This document shows, piece after piece, positions 7,354 through 17,014 of a stretch of DNA of 64,000 nt. Within the stretch, counting starts at the first letter, position 1. Every line of letters begins with the position of its first letter. Location of the stretch: the NCBI RefSeq assembly GCF_002407605.1, contig NZ_NXGV01000005.1, forward strand, positions 124,001 to 188,000. The letters are read 5' to 3'. Position numbers and translations under genes: made by a program. This DNA comes from Marinobacter sp. ANT_B65 (GTDB lineage: Bacteria; Pseudomonadota; Gammaproteobacteria; Pseudomonadales; Oleiphilaceae). Under the pieces are notes generated by a model. That model worked only from the letters and a program-made list of their open reading frames with translations, had not been told where the DNA came from and did not search any database.

Positions 7354-9495
7354 ATGACAACTGACATTACCAGTAAACGGAAGGCGGACGGAGAGCAGAT
7401 CGTTCCGGCCTCAGTGGATGTTCCCCCAGCGGGTGAAGTGATCAATCTGGACGCCAGTGAGAATTACTTTAATCGTGAGCTGAGCCAGCTCCGGTTCAAT
7501 TACCGGGTGTTGAAACAGGCGCTTGATACTGCTCACCCGCTGTTTAACCGTCTGATTTTCTGCTGCATTTTCAGTAGTAACATGGATGAGTTTTTTGAAA
7601 TACGGGTAGCTGGCCTGCGTCAGCAGATGAAATACGGCCGGGAGACGGTTGGTGCCGACGGCATGATCCCGGAACAGGCGTTGAATGAGATCAGTCGTGT
7701 TGCCCATGAGTACATCAACGAGCAGTACGACATTCTCAACAATGTCCTGATTCCGGAGTTGGAGAAAGAGAACATCCACTTTGTGCGGCGTCGGGAGTGG
7801 ACACCGGAACAGGCGGAGTGGGTGCGTAATTATTTTGAAGATGAAATTCTGCCGGTGGTCAGTCCTATCGGCCTGGACCCATCACATCCATTCCCGCGTC
7901 TGGTGAACAAGAGTCTGAACTTTATTGTTGAACTGGATGGCAAGGATGCTTTTGGGCGGGAGACCGGCATGGCCATCGTGCCTGCGCCGCGCTCACTGCC
8001 GAGGCTGGTGCGCCTGCCGGATGAGATTTGCAATGGCGGGGAGAACCTGGTGTTCCTGTCTTCCATGATCCACGCCCATGCAGATGAGCTTTTCCCGGGT
8101 ATGGAAGTCAAAGGCTGTTATCAGTTCCGTCTCACCCGCAACGCCGATCTGGAGTTGGAGGATGATTTGGAAGATCTGGCGTCAGCCCTGCGCGGAGAGC
8201 TTCTCAGCCGCCGGTTTGGCGACGGTGTGCGGCTGGAAGTTGCGGACAATTGCCCGCAGGAACTGGTGCAGTTCCTGTTGACGGAGTTTGGTCTGGGGGC
8301 GCGGGATTTATACCAGGTAAACGGCCCTGTGAATCTTACCCGTTTGATGGCAGTTACCAGCCTGGTGGATCGTCCCGATCTGACTTACGCTGGTTTTTCG
8401 CCGTCTATCCCCCGGTCGATCCGAAGCAAAGAAACTATCTTCGATGCTATCCGGAAGCGGCCTATTTTACTGCACCACCCCTTCCAGAATTTCAGCCCGG
8501 TAGTTGATCTGTTGCGCCAGGCAGCAAAGGATCCGCAGGTTCTTGCGATTCGGCAGACCCTTTACCGTACCGGTGCTAACTCGGAGATCGTTGAGGCGCT
8601 GGCTGATGCGGCCCGTCGAGGAAAGGAAGTAACGGCTGTTGTCGAGCTGCGGGCACGATTCAGTGAGGCCGAGAACCTTGAGTTGGCAAGCCGGTTGCAG
8701 GAAGCCGGTGTTATTGTGGTGTACGGTGTTGTGGGGTATAAGACCCACGCCAAAATGATCCTGATTGTACGCCGTGAGGAGGGGCGCTTGCGCCGCTATG
8801 TGCACCTGGGAACTGGTAACTATCATGCTGCGAATGCGCGCCTTTACACTGATTACAGTTTTCTGACGTGTGACGAGTCGATCGGCGACGATGTGAATAA
8901 ACTGTTCCAGCAGTTGACTGGTATGGGTAAGGCGCTGAAAATAAAGAAATTATTTCATGCGCCGTTTACACTCCTTACCCGCCTTCTTGGTTTGGTTGAG
9001 CGTGAAACCGCACTGGGTAGAAAAGGGCGGATTGTCATCAAGATCAACGGGTTGACAGAAATTCAGTTGATCAAGGCGCTTTACCGGGCTTCTCAGGCGG
9101 GCGTGCAGATCGATTTGATTGTGCGTGGTATTTGTAGCCTGAAGCCCGGCGTGCCGGGACTTTCCGATAATATTCGGGTGCGGTCTGTTGTGGGGCGTTT
9201 TCTGGAGCATACCCGGATTTATTGTTTTGGTAATAATGGAAAGCCGGATGTTTACTGTTCAAGTGCAGACGGCATGGAGCGTAACCTGCTGAATCGGGTT
9301 GAGACTGCATTTCCCATTGAAGATCCGGAATTGATCGCACGGGTGCGCGAAGATCTGGATACCTACCTGGCAGACAATTGCCAGTCATGGGTTTTACAAC
9401 CGGATGGAAGTTATATTCAAAACCAGCCGGGCGAAGGAGAAGAACGTTTCGCCTCGCAGTTGGTGTTGCTTGAACGCCTGACGGGAAAATCCTGA
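7354..9495 (+). CDS. ppk: Polyphosphate kinase 1
   Basis: PPK1 reversibly makes inorganic polyphosphate from ATP at the membrane. The 713-residue product starts at ATG 7354 after GGAAGG. It has the N and head domains (FNRELSQLRFNYRVL; CIFSSNMDEFFEIRVAGL) and two phospholipase-D-like catalytic domains. H465 in KTHAKM is the expected phosphorylated histidine and H619 in FLEHTR its partner; their spacing of 154 is close to that in Escherichia coli (435 and 592). The YRTGANSEIVEALADAAR and SADGMERNLLNRVE segments are also canonical. No ppx exopolyphosphatase gene is adjacent. It is probably co-transcribed with hemB. Confidence 0.97.
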   Translation: MTTDITSKRKADGEQIVPASVDVPPAGEVINLDASENYFNRELSQLRFNYRVLKQALDTAHPLFNRLIFCCIFSSNMDEFFEIRVAGLRQQMKYGRETVGADGMIPEQALNEISRVAHEYINEQYDILNNVLIPELEKENIHFVRRREWTPEQAEWVRNYFEDEILPVVSPIGLDPSHPFPRLVNKSLNFIVELDGKDAFGRETGMAIVPAPRSLPRLVRLPDEICNGGENLVFLSSMIHAHADELFPGMEVKGCYQFRLTRNADLELEDDLEDLASALRGELLSRRFGDGVRLEVADNCPQELVQFLLTEFGLGARDLYQVNGPVNLTRLMAVTSLVDRPDLTYAGFSPSIPRSIRSKETIFDAIRKRPILLHHPFQNFSPVVDLLRQAAKDPQVLAIRQTLYRTGANSEIVEALADAARRGKEVTAVVELRARFSEAENLELASRLQEAGVIVVYGVVGYKTHAKMILIVRREEGRLRRYVHLGTGNYHAANARLYTDYSFLTCDESIGDDVNKLFQQLTGMGKALKIKKLFHAPFTLLTRLLGLVERETALGRKGRIVIKINGLTEIQLIKALYRASQAGVQIDLIVRGICSLKPGVPGLSDNIRVRSVVGRFLEHTRIYCFGNNGKPDVYCSSADGMERNLLNRVETAFPIEDPELIARVREDLDTYLADNCQSWVLQPDGSYIQNQPGEGEERFASQLVLLERLTGKS

Positions 9496-9517
9496 CATTT
9501 TCAGACGGAGAGAATTT

Positions 9518-10810
9518 TTGAAAGCAAAATGGATTATTGCTGGCGCCGGTGTACTGGTTGTGGCTGGCGCTGGCGCAATGCCTTGGGTCGTGGGTTATGT
9601 AACCGAGCAGCAGTGGCAGCAGGTTACCCGGGAGCTGAATCAGTCGCAGCAGTTTGTGCAGATGCAGACGGAAGATTATCGCCGGGGGTTCTTTAGCGCA
9701 GAACTGGATGGTGCGGTAACGGTGCTTAACCCTGAGACCGGTGAAACTCACCCTGTGGAATATCGGGCCAAGGTGACTCATGGTATCACCGGCAGCTTGA
9801 TCGATTTTAAACCGGTGGATGGATGGGCACCAGAAGGCGCTGGCTGGTTTCAGGAAGAGCCCCGGCTGACTCTGGAATCCCGTCTCTGGGGTAATGCAGT
9901 GCTTGAGCTGGAGGCACCAGCTATGGCCATCAACGACCCTGAAGGCGGTGAATCACTCAGAACCAGTAGCGGTGTTATCCGGGTTGAGCTCAGTGACGCC
10001 GGGTCGAAGGCTGAAGCGCTGGTGGTATGGCCACAGTTAAGTTTTACCGGGCCGGATATGAACGTCCGTGTTAATGACTTCCGTGCTGAGCAGAGCATGT
10101 CTCACCTGAATGGCGATGTCTGGACAGGAACCATGGAGTCCTCGATTGCGTCTGTTGAAATGACCTCATCCGCGGCTCCGCCGGTAACCCTCGAGGAGCT
10201 GCGGGCGAGCAGCAGTACCGAGGCAAAAGATGACGGGCAGCGGCTGGATTCCCGGTTGTTGATTGAGGCAGGGAAGGTTCGCCTTGAAGACGAGGCCTAT
10301 GGGCCGCACAAACTTTCGTTCGTTCTCGAAGATCTGGATGTTGCGAGCTGGGGTAATCTGACAACCAGTATTGCGGAGCTTCAGAACACGGCGCTTGCAT
10401 CGGATGCGGGCAGCCGTGAGGCGTTTGAGCGGCAGATGGCCGCCATGGGGCAGGTGAGTATGGCCATGCGCGATCTGGCCGTGGAAGGTTTCTCAGTGGG
10501 GTTTCCCGAGATTTCCCTGAATACGCCTGAAGGCGCGGTAACCGGCAGCGTAATGATCAGCCATCCCGAGCTGGCAGACGATCAGAAAGGTGAAATGCTG
10601 ATGGTCATGCAACAGCTAACCGGATCCATGAATCTGAGCATGCCTGCTGTGTTGGCAGATGAGTACCCAGGGGTGCGTTTGCAGTTGGCGCCGCTGATCA
10701 AGCAGGGATTGCTGGTGCCTGAGGGCGACCGTCTGGTAATGGCTGCGAAGCTGAACGATATGGTTATCAGCGTTAACGGCCAGGAAATTCCTCTGCCACC
10801 CCTGTTTTAG
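9518..10810 (+). CDS. DUF945 (YdgA-like) envelope protein
   Basis: The 430-residue product uses a TTG start at 9518 with GGAG six bases upstream; no ATG is suitably placed. The N-terminus (KWIIAGAGVLVVAGAGAMPWVVGYV) is a signal anchor, followed by a beta-rich, repeat-like region with EQQWQQVTRELNQ and the YRRGFFSAELDGAVTV signature of DUF945. Members such as Escherichia coli YdgA are inner-membrane-anchored periplasmic proteins of unknown function. It sits 22 bases after ppk and may be read with it; a strong terminator follows. Confidence 0.8.
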   Translation: MKAKWIIAGAGVLVVAGAGAMPWVVGYVTEQQWQQVTRELNQSQQFVQMQTEDYRRGFFSAELDGAVTVLNPETGETHPVEYRAKVTHGITGSLIDFKPVDGWAPEGAGWFQEEPRLTLESRLWGNAVLELEAPAMAINDPEGGESLRTSSGVIRVELSDAGSKAEALVVWPQLSFTGPDMNVRVNDFRAEQSMSHLNGDVWTGTMESSIASVEMTSSAAPPVTLEELRASSSTEAKDDGQRLDSRLLIEAGKVRLEDEAYGPHKLSFVLEDLDVASWGNLTTSIAELQNTALASDAGSREAFERQMAAMGQVSMAMRDLAVEGFSVGFPEISLNTPEGAVTGSVMISHPELADDQKGEMLMVMQQLTGSMNLSMPAVLADEYPGVRLQLAPLIKQGLLVPEGDRLVMAAKLNDMVISVNGQEIPLPPLF

Positions 10811-10822
10811 AGTGGTTTGAGT

Positions 10823-10849
10823 AAAAAAGCCCCGATTGGGGCTTTTTTT
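10823..10849. terminator. Bidirectional terminator between the ydgA-like gene and coaD
   Basis: AAAAAAGCCCC, a GATT loop and GGGGCTTTTTTT form a GC stem flanked by A and T tracts, 12 bases after the ydgA-like stop. It can serve both converging genes. Confidence 0.9.
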
Positions 10850-10867
10850 GGTTTACTGACATGGGTT

Positions 10868-11383
<516 letters not shown>

Positions 11384-11456
11384 TCAGCATTCCAGCTATT
11401 TCTGTAGGTGCTGTACGAGCGGGGCGTGTGAGAGCCCCGGCCAAATTACAGGATGC

Positions 11457-12902
11457 TCAGCGAATAAAGAACTTGTAAACCATTTTGTGGAAGGATGTCC
11501 CGTACGGAGGGTAAACAAACTTCCCGCTATTGAACTTCTGTTTGGCAAAAATGGCGCGCTGATGCGAGAAGGTAAGGAAGCCTTCCTTGCCATGGTAGTG
11601 CCCCATGCCGGAGTCGCCTACTCCGCCGAAAGGCAGATCATCCTGAGCGACATGCATCAGTGAATCGTTGATGCACATGCCCCCCGAAAGGGTGCTGTTG
11701 ATCACTTGCTGCTGCTGGTTGCGATCATATCCGAAAAAGTAGAGTGCCAGCGGGCGCGGGCGCTCGTTGACATACTGGATTGCCTCATCGAGATTTTCAT
11801 AGCTCACAACAGGGAGAATGGGGCCGAAGATCTCATCCTGCATGAGCTTCATGTCCGGTGTGGTTTTCAGTACCAGCGTTACCGGGATCTTGTGAGTGCC
11901 GTCGCCCATATTTTCCTGTGCCGGGTTTATCTCGATCAGCTCGGCGCCCTTGGCTCTGGCGTCCTCCAGATAGCCTTGCAGGCGATTGTACTGGCGCTCG
12001 TTGATAATGGCTGTGTAGTCGTCATTGTCGCGCAGTGAGGGGTACATCTCTGAAAACTGTGTACGGAATTCGTCTACGAAGGCCTGAGTGCGGTCATCTG
12101 GGCAGAGTACGTAATCTGGTGCCACGCAGGTCTGGCCGGCATTGAATGCTTTGCCAAAAGCAATCCGCTGGGCCACATCTTCCATGGGAACGTCCGGGGA
12201 GATGATTGCGGGTGATTTGCCGCCCAGTTCCAGGGTGACCGGTGTCAGGTTTTCAGAAGCTGCGCGCATCACCAGTTTGCCAACAGAAGTGGAGCCGGTG
12301 AACAGCATATGGTCGAATGGCCGGGCGGAAAAATCGGCGGCAACATCGGCTTCGCCATTGATAACCGAGACCAGATCTTCCGGGAAATTTGCGGCGATAA
12401 GTTCCTGGAATAACGCAGATGTGTGGGGCGTGAATTCAGACATTTTGATCATTGTACGGTTGCCCGCTGCAAGCGAGGCCACGAGCGGGCCGACTGCAAG
12501 GTAGAGCGGGTAGTTCCAGGGTACGATCACACCCACAACGCCTTTGGGCTGATAACAGACCTTGTTGCTGGCGGGCTGGAACAAAATGGAGACATGCCGG
12601 CGGGAGGGCTTCATCCAGCCTTCAAGGTTTTTCAGGGTGTAGTTGATCCCCTGAACAGAAGGCATAACTTCCGCAATCAGGGACTCATCCCGGGAACGAC
12701 AGGAGAAATCCCGGTCTATGGCCTCCACCAGGCGATCCTGATACGCCAGCAGGGCCTGCTTGAGACGCTTCAGGTTTTCCTGGCGTTCTGCCAGCGACGG
12801 AGCGGGATTATTGTGAAACGCTTTTTTCTGATCCCCGAACACCTGGTGAATATGCTGAATGTGCTTTTTGCTCTCTGTGAGCTGAACAACGCTGGCACCC
12901 AT
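11457..12902 (-). CDS. calB: Aldehyde dehydrogenase, coniferyl aldehyde dehydrogenase-like
   Basis: The product oxidises an aldehyde to its acid with NAD(P). I start at ATG 12902, which follows GGGAGGAG at good spacing and gives 481 residues; the longer frame to 12980 has no ribosome site and would begin at the edge of the promoter. Conserved parts are VIVPWNYPLYLAVGPLVAS (cofactor site), LELGGKSPAIISPDV with the catalytic Glu, NAGQTCVAPDYVL with the catalytic Cys, and QDEIFGPILPVV. The C-terminus (HGKEGFLTFSHQRAIF) is that of the membrane-linked fatty/coniferyl aldehyde group. The real substrate may be a medium- or long-chain aldehyde, plausible for a hydrocarbon-degrading relative. Confidence 0.88.
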   Translation of the reverse strand: MGASVVQLTESKKHIQHIHQVFGDQKKAFHNNPAPSLAERQENLKRLKQALLAYQDRLVEAIDRDFSCRSRDESLIAEVMPSVQGINYTLKNLEGWMKPSRRHVSILFQPASNKVCYQPKGVVGVIVPWNYPLYLAVGPLVASLAAGNRTMIKMSEFTPHTSALFQELIAANFPEDLVSVINGEADVAADFSARPFDHMLFTGSTSVGKLVMRAASENLTPVTLELGGKSPAIISPDVPMEDVAQRIAFGKAFNAGQTCVAPDYVLCPDDRTQAFVDEFRTQFSEMYPSLRDNDDYTAIINERQYNRLQGYLEDARAKGAELIEINPAQENMGDGTHKIPVTLVLKTTPDMKLMQDEIFGPILPVVSYENLDEAIQYVNERPRPLALYFFGYDRNQQQQVINSTLSGGMCINDSLMHVAQDDLPFGGVGDSGMGHYHGKEGFLTFSHQRAIFAKQKFNSGKFVYPPYGTSFHKMVYKFFIR

Positions 12903-12989
12903 GGTGTACTCCTCCCGGCGCCATCGCTTCGCGGCAGCGGCCTGCTGTTTTGTGTTGGCGAAAAAACGCTCAGTTTGCATCGGGGGGTA

Positions 12990-13018
12990 TTATTAGAGTA
13001 TATACTCTAGAGAGTCAA
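12990..13018 (-). promoter_or_regulatory. Promoter of the aldehyde dehydrogenase gene with operator in its spacer
   Basis: On the minus strand TTGACT (13013-13018) and TAATAA (12990-12995) are separated by 17 bases. A perfect 16-base palindrome, TAGAGTATATACTCTA (12994-13009), fills most of the spacer and touches the -10. This is the expected layout for repression by the divergent TetR encoded at 13081. Confidence 0.75.
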
Positions 13019-13080
13019 GCGAGCCCCAATGGCGAGCCAGGCCATATGTGAGCTGTCAAACCACGGGCGCTGATAAGATT

Positions 13081-13794
13081 ATGAAGACCAGAGATAAAAT
13101 ACTGCTGTCCAGTCTTGAGTTATTTAACGAACAGGGCGAGCGGAATGTTACAACGAATCATATCGCGGCAAATCTGGCAATTTCTCCGGGCAATCTTTAT
13201 TACCACTTCCGCAACAAGTCCGACATCATTTACGAGTTATTCCAGGAATATGAAAAACTGGTCGATTTCTATCTGGATATTCCGGAAGACCGGCCCATGA
13301 CGCTGGACGATATGGCGTTGTATCTGGAGTCGGTGTTTGACGGGCTTTGGAGCTACCGGTTTTTTCATCGGGATCTGGAATATCTTCTGGACAGGGATTC
13401 GCGTCTGCGCAACGACTACCGGGAGTTTACCAACCGGTGCCTTGCGGCTATAAGCCGAATATTCGAGAAGTTGGCAGATGCCGGAATTATAGCGCCACAA
13501 GAGGAATCTCTCCGGGCGGCCATGTCGTTGAATGTCTGGCTTGTTATTACGAACTGGATGGCTTTTCTCAAGACGGCTCATGCAGCCAAGGCTTCCGCAA
13601 GCCTGACTCTTAACGAACTAAAACAGGGGATTTACCAGGTATTGACGCTCGAGATGCCTTACCTTACGCCGGCATACCGTAAAGAAGTTATGGCGCTGCG
13701 GGAGCAATATCGGCCAACAGTGCCGGAACCTTTGGTTGATGAACCTGTCATATTGTCGGGTGCCGGGAATCCGGACATTTCCGGCGCTTCCTGA
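13081..13794 (+). CDS. TetR family regulator, divergent from the aldehyde dehydrogenase
   Basis: The 237-residue product begins at ATG 13081 (MKTRDKILLSSLELFNEQGE); an in-frame GTG at 13048 has no better ribosome site. The helix-turn-helix reads TNHIAANLAISPGNLYYHFR followed by NKSDIIYELF. The C-terminal domain is helical and Phe/Tyr/Trp-rich, which suits a hydrophobic ligand. Its gene diverges from the aldehyde dehydrogenase and a 16-base palindrome lies between them, so it is the likely repressor of that gene. Pseudomonas has a similar divergent pair near coaD. Confidence 0.87.
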   Translation: MKTRDKILLSSLELFNEQGERNVTTNHIAANLAISPGNLYYHFRNKSDIIYELFQEYEKLVDFYLDIPEDRPMTLDDMALYLESVFDGLWSYRFFHRDLEYLLDRDSRLRNDYREFTNRCLAAISRIFEKLADAGIIAPQEESLRAAMSLNVWLVITNWMAFLKTAHAAKASASLTLNELKQGIYQVLTLEMPYLTPAYRKEVMALREQYRPTVPEPLVDEPVILSGAGNPDISGAS

Positions 13795-13837
13795 GTGAGT
13801 TCTCAGGTTTTAGCACGTTGTAAACCCTGACGTTTTA

Positions 13838-13866
13838 CCGGCCTGCTTTTTTCAGGCCGGTTTTTT
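13838..13866. terminator. Terminator between convergent tetR and engB
   Basis: CCGGCCTG, a T-rich loop and CAGGCCGG form a perfect 8-base stem followed by TTTTTT. It lies 44 bases after tetR and just before the engB stop. Confidence 0.85.
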
Positions 13867-13871
13867 CTGTG

Positions 13872-14510
13872 TTATTCCTCTGCGTTCCCGGAGCCTTCCA
13901 GCCAGTTAATCAGTGCCGCCCGGCATTCATCAACACCACGCTTTGAGGTTGATGAAAACATGAGCAGATGCTCAACGCAGGTGAATTCCTCCAGTCTGCG
14001 GGAAATGTCCAGCATACTGTTTTTTGCCTGTCCGAATTTAAGTTTGTCGGCTTTGGTTGCCAGAATCATCAGTGGCAACTTGTTATGCTCGCACCATTCG
14101 ACCATCATCTGATCGAAATCGGTAAGGGGATGGCGGATATCCATCACCAGAACCAGACCGCGCAGGCATCGACGATCGTTCAGGTAATGCCCAAGGTGTT
14201 TTTGCCAGTCGTCTTTCATGTCCCGGGATACTTTTGCGTAGCCATATCCGGGCAGATCCACCAGTCGGACATGCTCGCGATTCAGGGAGAAAAAGTTAAT
14301 GAGACGCGTCCGCCCCGGAGTTTTACTGGTTCTGGCCAGCTTGCCGTTTGCAGTGATTGCGTTCATTGCACTGGATTTTCCGGCGTTCGAACGTCCTGCG
14401 AAGGCTACCTCTGCACCTGTATCCGGCGGGCAGTCTTCCAGCCGGGGGGCGCTGATCAGGAAGCGGGCGCTGTTAAAAGAGATGCTTTTTTGAGTCAGAT
14501 CAGAGTCCAC
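13872..14510 (-). CDS. yihA: Ribosome biogenesis GTPase EngB/YihA
   Basis: This 212-residue GTPase assists assembly of the large ribosomal subunit. The G motifs are in order: G1 AGRSNAGKSS, G2-region SKTPGRTRLINFF, G3 DLPGYGYAK, and G4 ATKADKL. The N-terminal ISFNSARFLISAPRLEDCP segment is typical. It is divergent from cytochrome c4, the same neighbourhood as in Pseudomonas, where engB, c4 and dsbA cluster. Confidence 0.96.
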   Translation of the reverse strand: MDSDLTQKSISFNSARFLISAPRLEDCPPDTGAEVAFAGRSNAGKSSAMNAITANGKLARTSKTPGRTRLINFFSLNREHVRLVDLPGYGYAKVSRDMKDDWQKHLGHYLNDRRCLRGLVLVMDIRHPLTDFDQMMVEWCEHNKLPLMILATKADKLKFGQAKNSMLDISRRLEEFTCVEHLLMFSSTSKRGVDECRAALINWLEGSGNAEE

Positions 14511-14531
14511 AGCAGTTGGCTTTCCTTTGGA

Positions 14532-14559
14532 TTTCAGTTATCAGGGATTAATGTATAAT
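14532..14559 (+). promoter_or_regulatory. Probable promoter of cytochrome c4
   Basis: A perfect TATAAT -10 (14554-14559) lies about 125 bases before the c4 start codon. The -35 is weak; TTTCAG at 14532-14537 gives 16-base spacing. The call rests mainly on the -10. Confidence 0.45.
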
Positions 14560-14683
14560 GCTACACCAAATCCGGGCGGTACGCTTGGCGTAACCGCTGT
14601 CAGTCCCGGTTTTGAGCGTGACTGGTCAGCGCCTGCCGGCTGCAAACAAAGAATATTTTCGAGATGAGAGAAGCGGAGCGAGC

Positions 14684-15292
14684 ATGAAGAAACTGATCGC
14701 AGGGTTTGTATTCGGCGTTGGGCTTACTGCCATGGCGCATGGAGCAGGTGATCCTGAAGCGGGAAAACAGAATGCAGCGGCCTGTCAGGCATGCCATGGC
14801 CAGGGTGGGGCGAAGCCTATTATGGGCTCTTATCCTAAAATTGCCGGGCTGGGTGAAAGGTACATGTATGACCAGTTAGTGGCCATTCAGGAAAATTCCC
14901 GGGTTATTCCGGAAATGACCGGGCAGCTGGATGGAAAGTCCAAGCAGGATCTTCAGGATCTGGCAGCGTATTTTGCGTCGCAGGATATGGGCGTCAGCCA
15001 GGCAGATCCGGAACTGGTAGAGAAAGGCGCTGCGGTATACCGTGGCGGCAACATGGCTTCCGGAGTACCGGCTTGTGCCGGTTGTCACAATCCGCAGGGC
15101 AAGGGCAATGCGCCTGCCGGCTATCCACATCTTGGTGGCCAGAACGCGGAATATCTGGTCAAGCAGCTGAACGCCTATCGTGAAGGTACGCGGACCAGTG
15201 GTTCTAATGCTGCCATCATGATGGACGTTGCATCCAGATTGACGGATGCAGAGATTGAGGCTGTTGCCAGTTATATTTCGGGCCTGAACTGA
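14684..15292 (+). CDS. Dihaem cytochrome c4
   Basis: The product is a 202-residue periplasmic electron carrier. ATG 14684 follows GGAG with 5-base spacing and opens a signal peptide (MKKLIAGFVFGVGLTAMAHG). Two c-type haem motifs are present: CQACH at residues 34-38 and CAGCH at 131-135. Each is followed by the typical GYPHLGGQ or SYPKIAGL segment that precedes the axial Met region (the likely ligands are the Met in IPEMTG and IMMDVA). The two halves are similar, as in all c4. It probably donates electrons to a terminal oxidase. The terminator after it separates it from dsbA. Confidence 0.94.
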   Translation: MKKLIAGFVFGVGLTAMAHGAGDPEAGKQNAAACQACHGQGGAKPIMGSYPKIAGLGERYMYDQLVAIQENSRVIPEMTGQLDGKSKQDLQDLAAYFASQDMGVSQADPELVEKGAAVYRGGNMASGVPACAGCHNPQGKGNAPAGYPHLGGQNAEYLVKQLNAYREGTRTSGSNAAIMMDVASRLTDAEIEAVASYISGLN

Positions 15293-15311
15293 TTCCGTTA
15301 TTCGGTGTCTG

Positions 15312-15339
15312 AAAAACCCCGCCTTGCGCGGGGTTTTTT
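15312..15339 (+). terminator. Rho-independent terminator after cytochrome c4
   Basis: AAAAACCCCGC, a CTT loop and GCGCGGGGTTTTTT form a GC-rich stem with a T tract about 20 bases after the stop codon. Confidence 0.9.
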
Positions 15340-15434
15340 GTCTTTCGATCCCGTAATCCTGAACGGTGGAACTTTTCAGGTTCGGCGGGTCATAATTAAT
15401 CTGTAATGATATTCATACAATCTGGAGATATTTC

Positions 15435-16067
15435 ATGTTCCGAGCGCTCAGAACAGCCGCCTTGCTGATAACAGTCCTGGCGGTATCTGGTCAGGCTTAT
15501 GCGGCCGACTGGATAGAAGGCACACACTACAAAAAACTGGATACCCCTGTGCACACAAATGCCGATACCGGCGTTGAGGTGGCAGAAGTCTTCTGGTACG
15601 GCTGTCCGCATTGCTACAACTTCAAGCCGCTGGCGGAGAGCTGGGAGGCAAATGCTCCGGATTATGTAAATTATGTGCGGATTCCCGCCGCTCTGGGGCG
15701 CTCCTGGGAGCCTCATGCCAGGGCTTTCTATGCACTTGAAGCCCTCAACGCGCTGGATAAGCTACACGATCATATGTTTGATGGGCTGGCAGGCCAGCAT
15801 CTGCCCCTTAATGATGGAGAGTCTCTGGCTGATTTCGTTGCGGGTTATGGTGTGGATCGTGACGAATTCCTTGATAGCTACAATAGCTTTGGCGTGAATG
15901 CTCATATGCAGCAGGCTCAGTCAAAAGTCCGGGGCGCGCGGATTACCGGTACACCGACTATGCTTGTAAATGGCAAGTACACGGTCAGTGCCTCTATGGC
16001 AGGAAGTCTTGAATCAATGCTGGAGGTTGTAGACTATCTGGTTGAGAAAGAGCACGCTGCGGATTGA
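15435..16067 (+). CDS. dsbA: Thiol:disulfide interchange protein DsbA
   Basis: DsbA introduces disulfides into periplasmic proteins. The 210-residue product has a signal peptide ending near QAYA-AD. The thioredoxin active site FWYGCPHCYNF has C57 and C60. The cis-Pro loop is ITGTPTMLVNG. A helical insert lies between them. Clients encoded in this window would include LptD, which needs disulfides between its N- and C-terminal cysteines. It follows cytochrome c4 and precedes the EEP-family gene, as in Pseudomonas. Confidence 0.95.
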   Translation: MFRALRTAALLITVLAVSGQAYAADWIEGTHYKKLDTPVHTNADTGVEVAEVFWYGCPHCYNFKPLAESWEANAPDYVNYVRIPAALGRSWEPHARAFYALEALNALDKLHDHMFDGLAGQHLPLNDGESLADFVAGYGVDRDEFLDSYNSFGVNAHMQQAQSKVRGARITGTPTMLVNGKYTVSASMAGSLESMLEVVDYLVEKEHAAD

Positions 16068-16138
16068 TTAAGTAGTTCCCCGCCAGGTGGCTTGTTCACT
16101 TGAAGAGTTGTCTGGCGGGGCAGAGCGGCAGGTTTACT

Positions 16139-16999
16139 ATGTATAAGCGCTTCAGGAAACAGCTGGATGGTATTGTCAGTGCCCGGGGCGAGCCGAAGGG
16201 TTCGAACTCTGGCCTGGAGCATGTGCCTGCGTTTGAGCCCCAGCGTCATCTCCGGCTGCTGACGTTCAATATACAGGTTGGTATCAGCACTTCCTCCTAT
16301 CGCCACTATCTCACCCGAAGCTGGCAGCATTTTCTTCCCAATCGCAACCGGATTCAGAATCTGGATCGCATAGCCTCGCTGTTGAGTAACTACGATGTGG
16401 TTGCTTTGCAGGAGTGTGATGGCGGGAGCCTGCGTAGCGGGTATATCAACCAGGTGCAATATCTTGCTGAGGCGGCTGGTATTCCGTACTGGCATCAGCA
16501 GCTGAACCGCAATCTGGGGCAGATTGCCCAGCACAGCAATGGCTTGCTTAGCCGGTTCAGGCCGCTGGACGTGAGAGAATACCGGTTGCCCGGGCTGATT
16601 CCGGGGCGCGGAGCCATCGTGGTTCGATATGGCGCTGAAGAGGATCCGCTGGTTCTTGTGCTGATGCACCTTTCGTTAAGCAAAGCGGCGCAGCAGCGCC
16701 AGCTCGGTTTCATCAGTGAGCTGATTTCAAAGTACCGGCATGTGATTCTTATGGGTGATATGAATAATCATGCTGAGGAGCTTCTGACCCGGACGCCGCT
16801 CAAGGATACCGATCTGGTGCCTTTACCTGATACGGCCCACAGCTTTCCGAGCTGGCGTCCAGAGAAAGCGCTTGACCATATTCTTGTGAGCCCGAGTTTG
16901 CAGGTCCGGCGGGCAGAGGTGGTGAGTTATCCTATGTCGGATCATTTGCCAATTGCTATGGATATAGCTTTGCCGGATGGGTATCTGGAGAAGTTTTGA
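16139..16999 (+). CDS. Endonuclease/exonuclease/phosphatase family protein
   Basis: The 286-residue product starts at ATG 16139, behind a GGCAGG-type site. It carries the metal-dependent EEP motifs in order: LLTFNIQVG, VVALQECDGGS with the metal-binding Glu, MHLSLSKAAQQRQL, VILMGDMNN with Asp and Asn, and the C-terminal DHILVSPSL and SDHLPI with catalytic His. No signal peptide is seen. The substrate cannot be deduced; members act on DNA, phosphoinositides or sphingomyelin. A similar gene sits next to dsbA in Pseudomonas. It ends before a strong shared terminator. Confidence 0.85.
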   Translation: MYKRFRKQLDGIVSARGEPKGSNSGLEHVPAFEPQRHLRLLTFNIQVGISTSSYRHYLTRSWQHFLPNRNRIQNLDRIASLLSNYDVVALQECDGGSLRSGYINQVQYLAEAAGIPYWHQQLNRNLGQIAQHSNGLLSRFRPLDVREYRLPGLIPGRGAIVVRYGAEEDPLVLVLMHLSLSKAAQQRQLGFISELISKYRHVILMGDMNNHAEELLTRTPLKDTDLVPLPDTAHSFPSWRPEKALDHILVSPSLQVRRAEVVSYPMSDHLPIAMDIALPDGYLEKF

Positions 17000-17014
17000 G
17001 ATACCCATAAGAAA

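Noticed and set aside
12903..12980. Upstream extension of the aldehyde dehydrogenase to ATG 12980
   Set aside because: No ribosome site there, and it begins almost at the predicted transcription start; ATG 12902 has GGGAGGAG.
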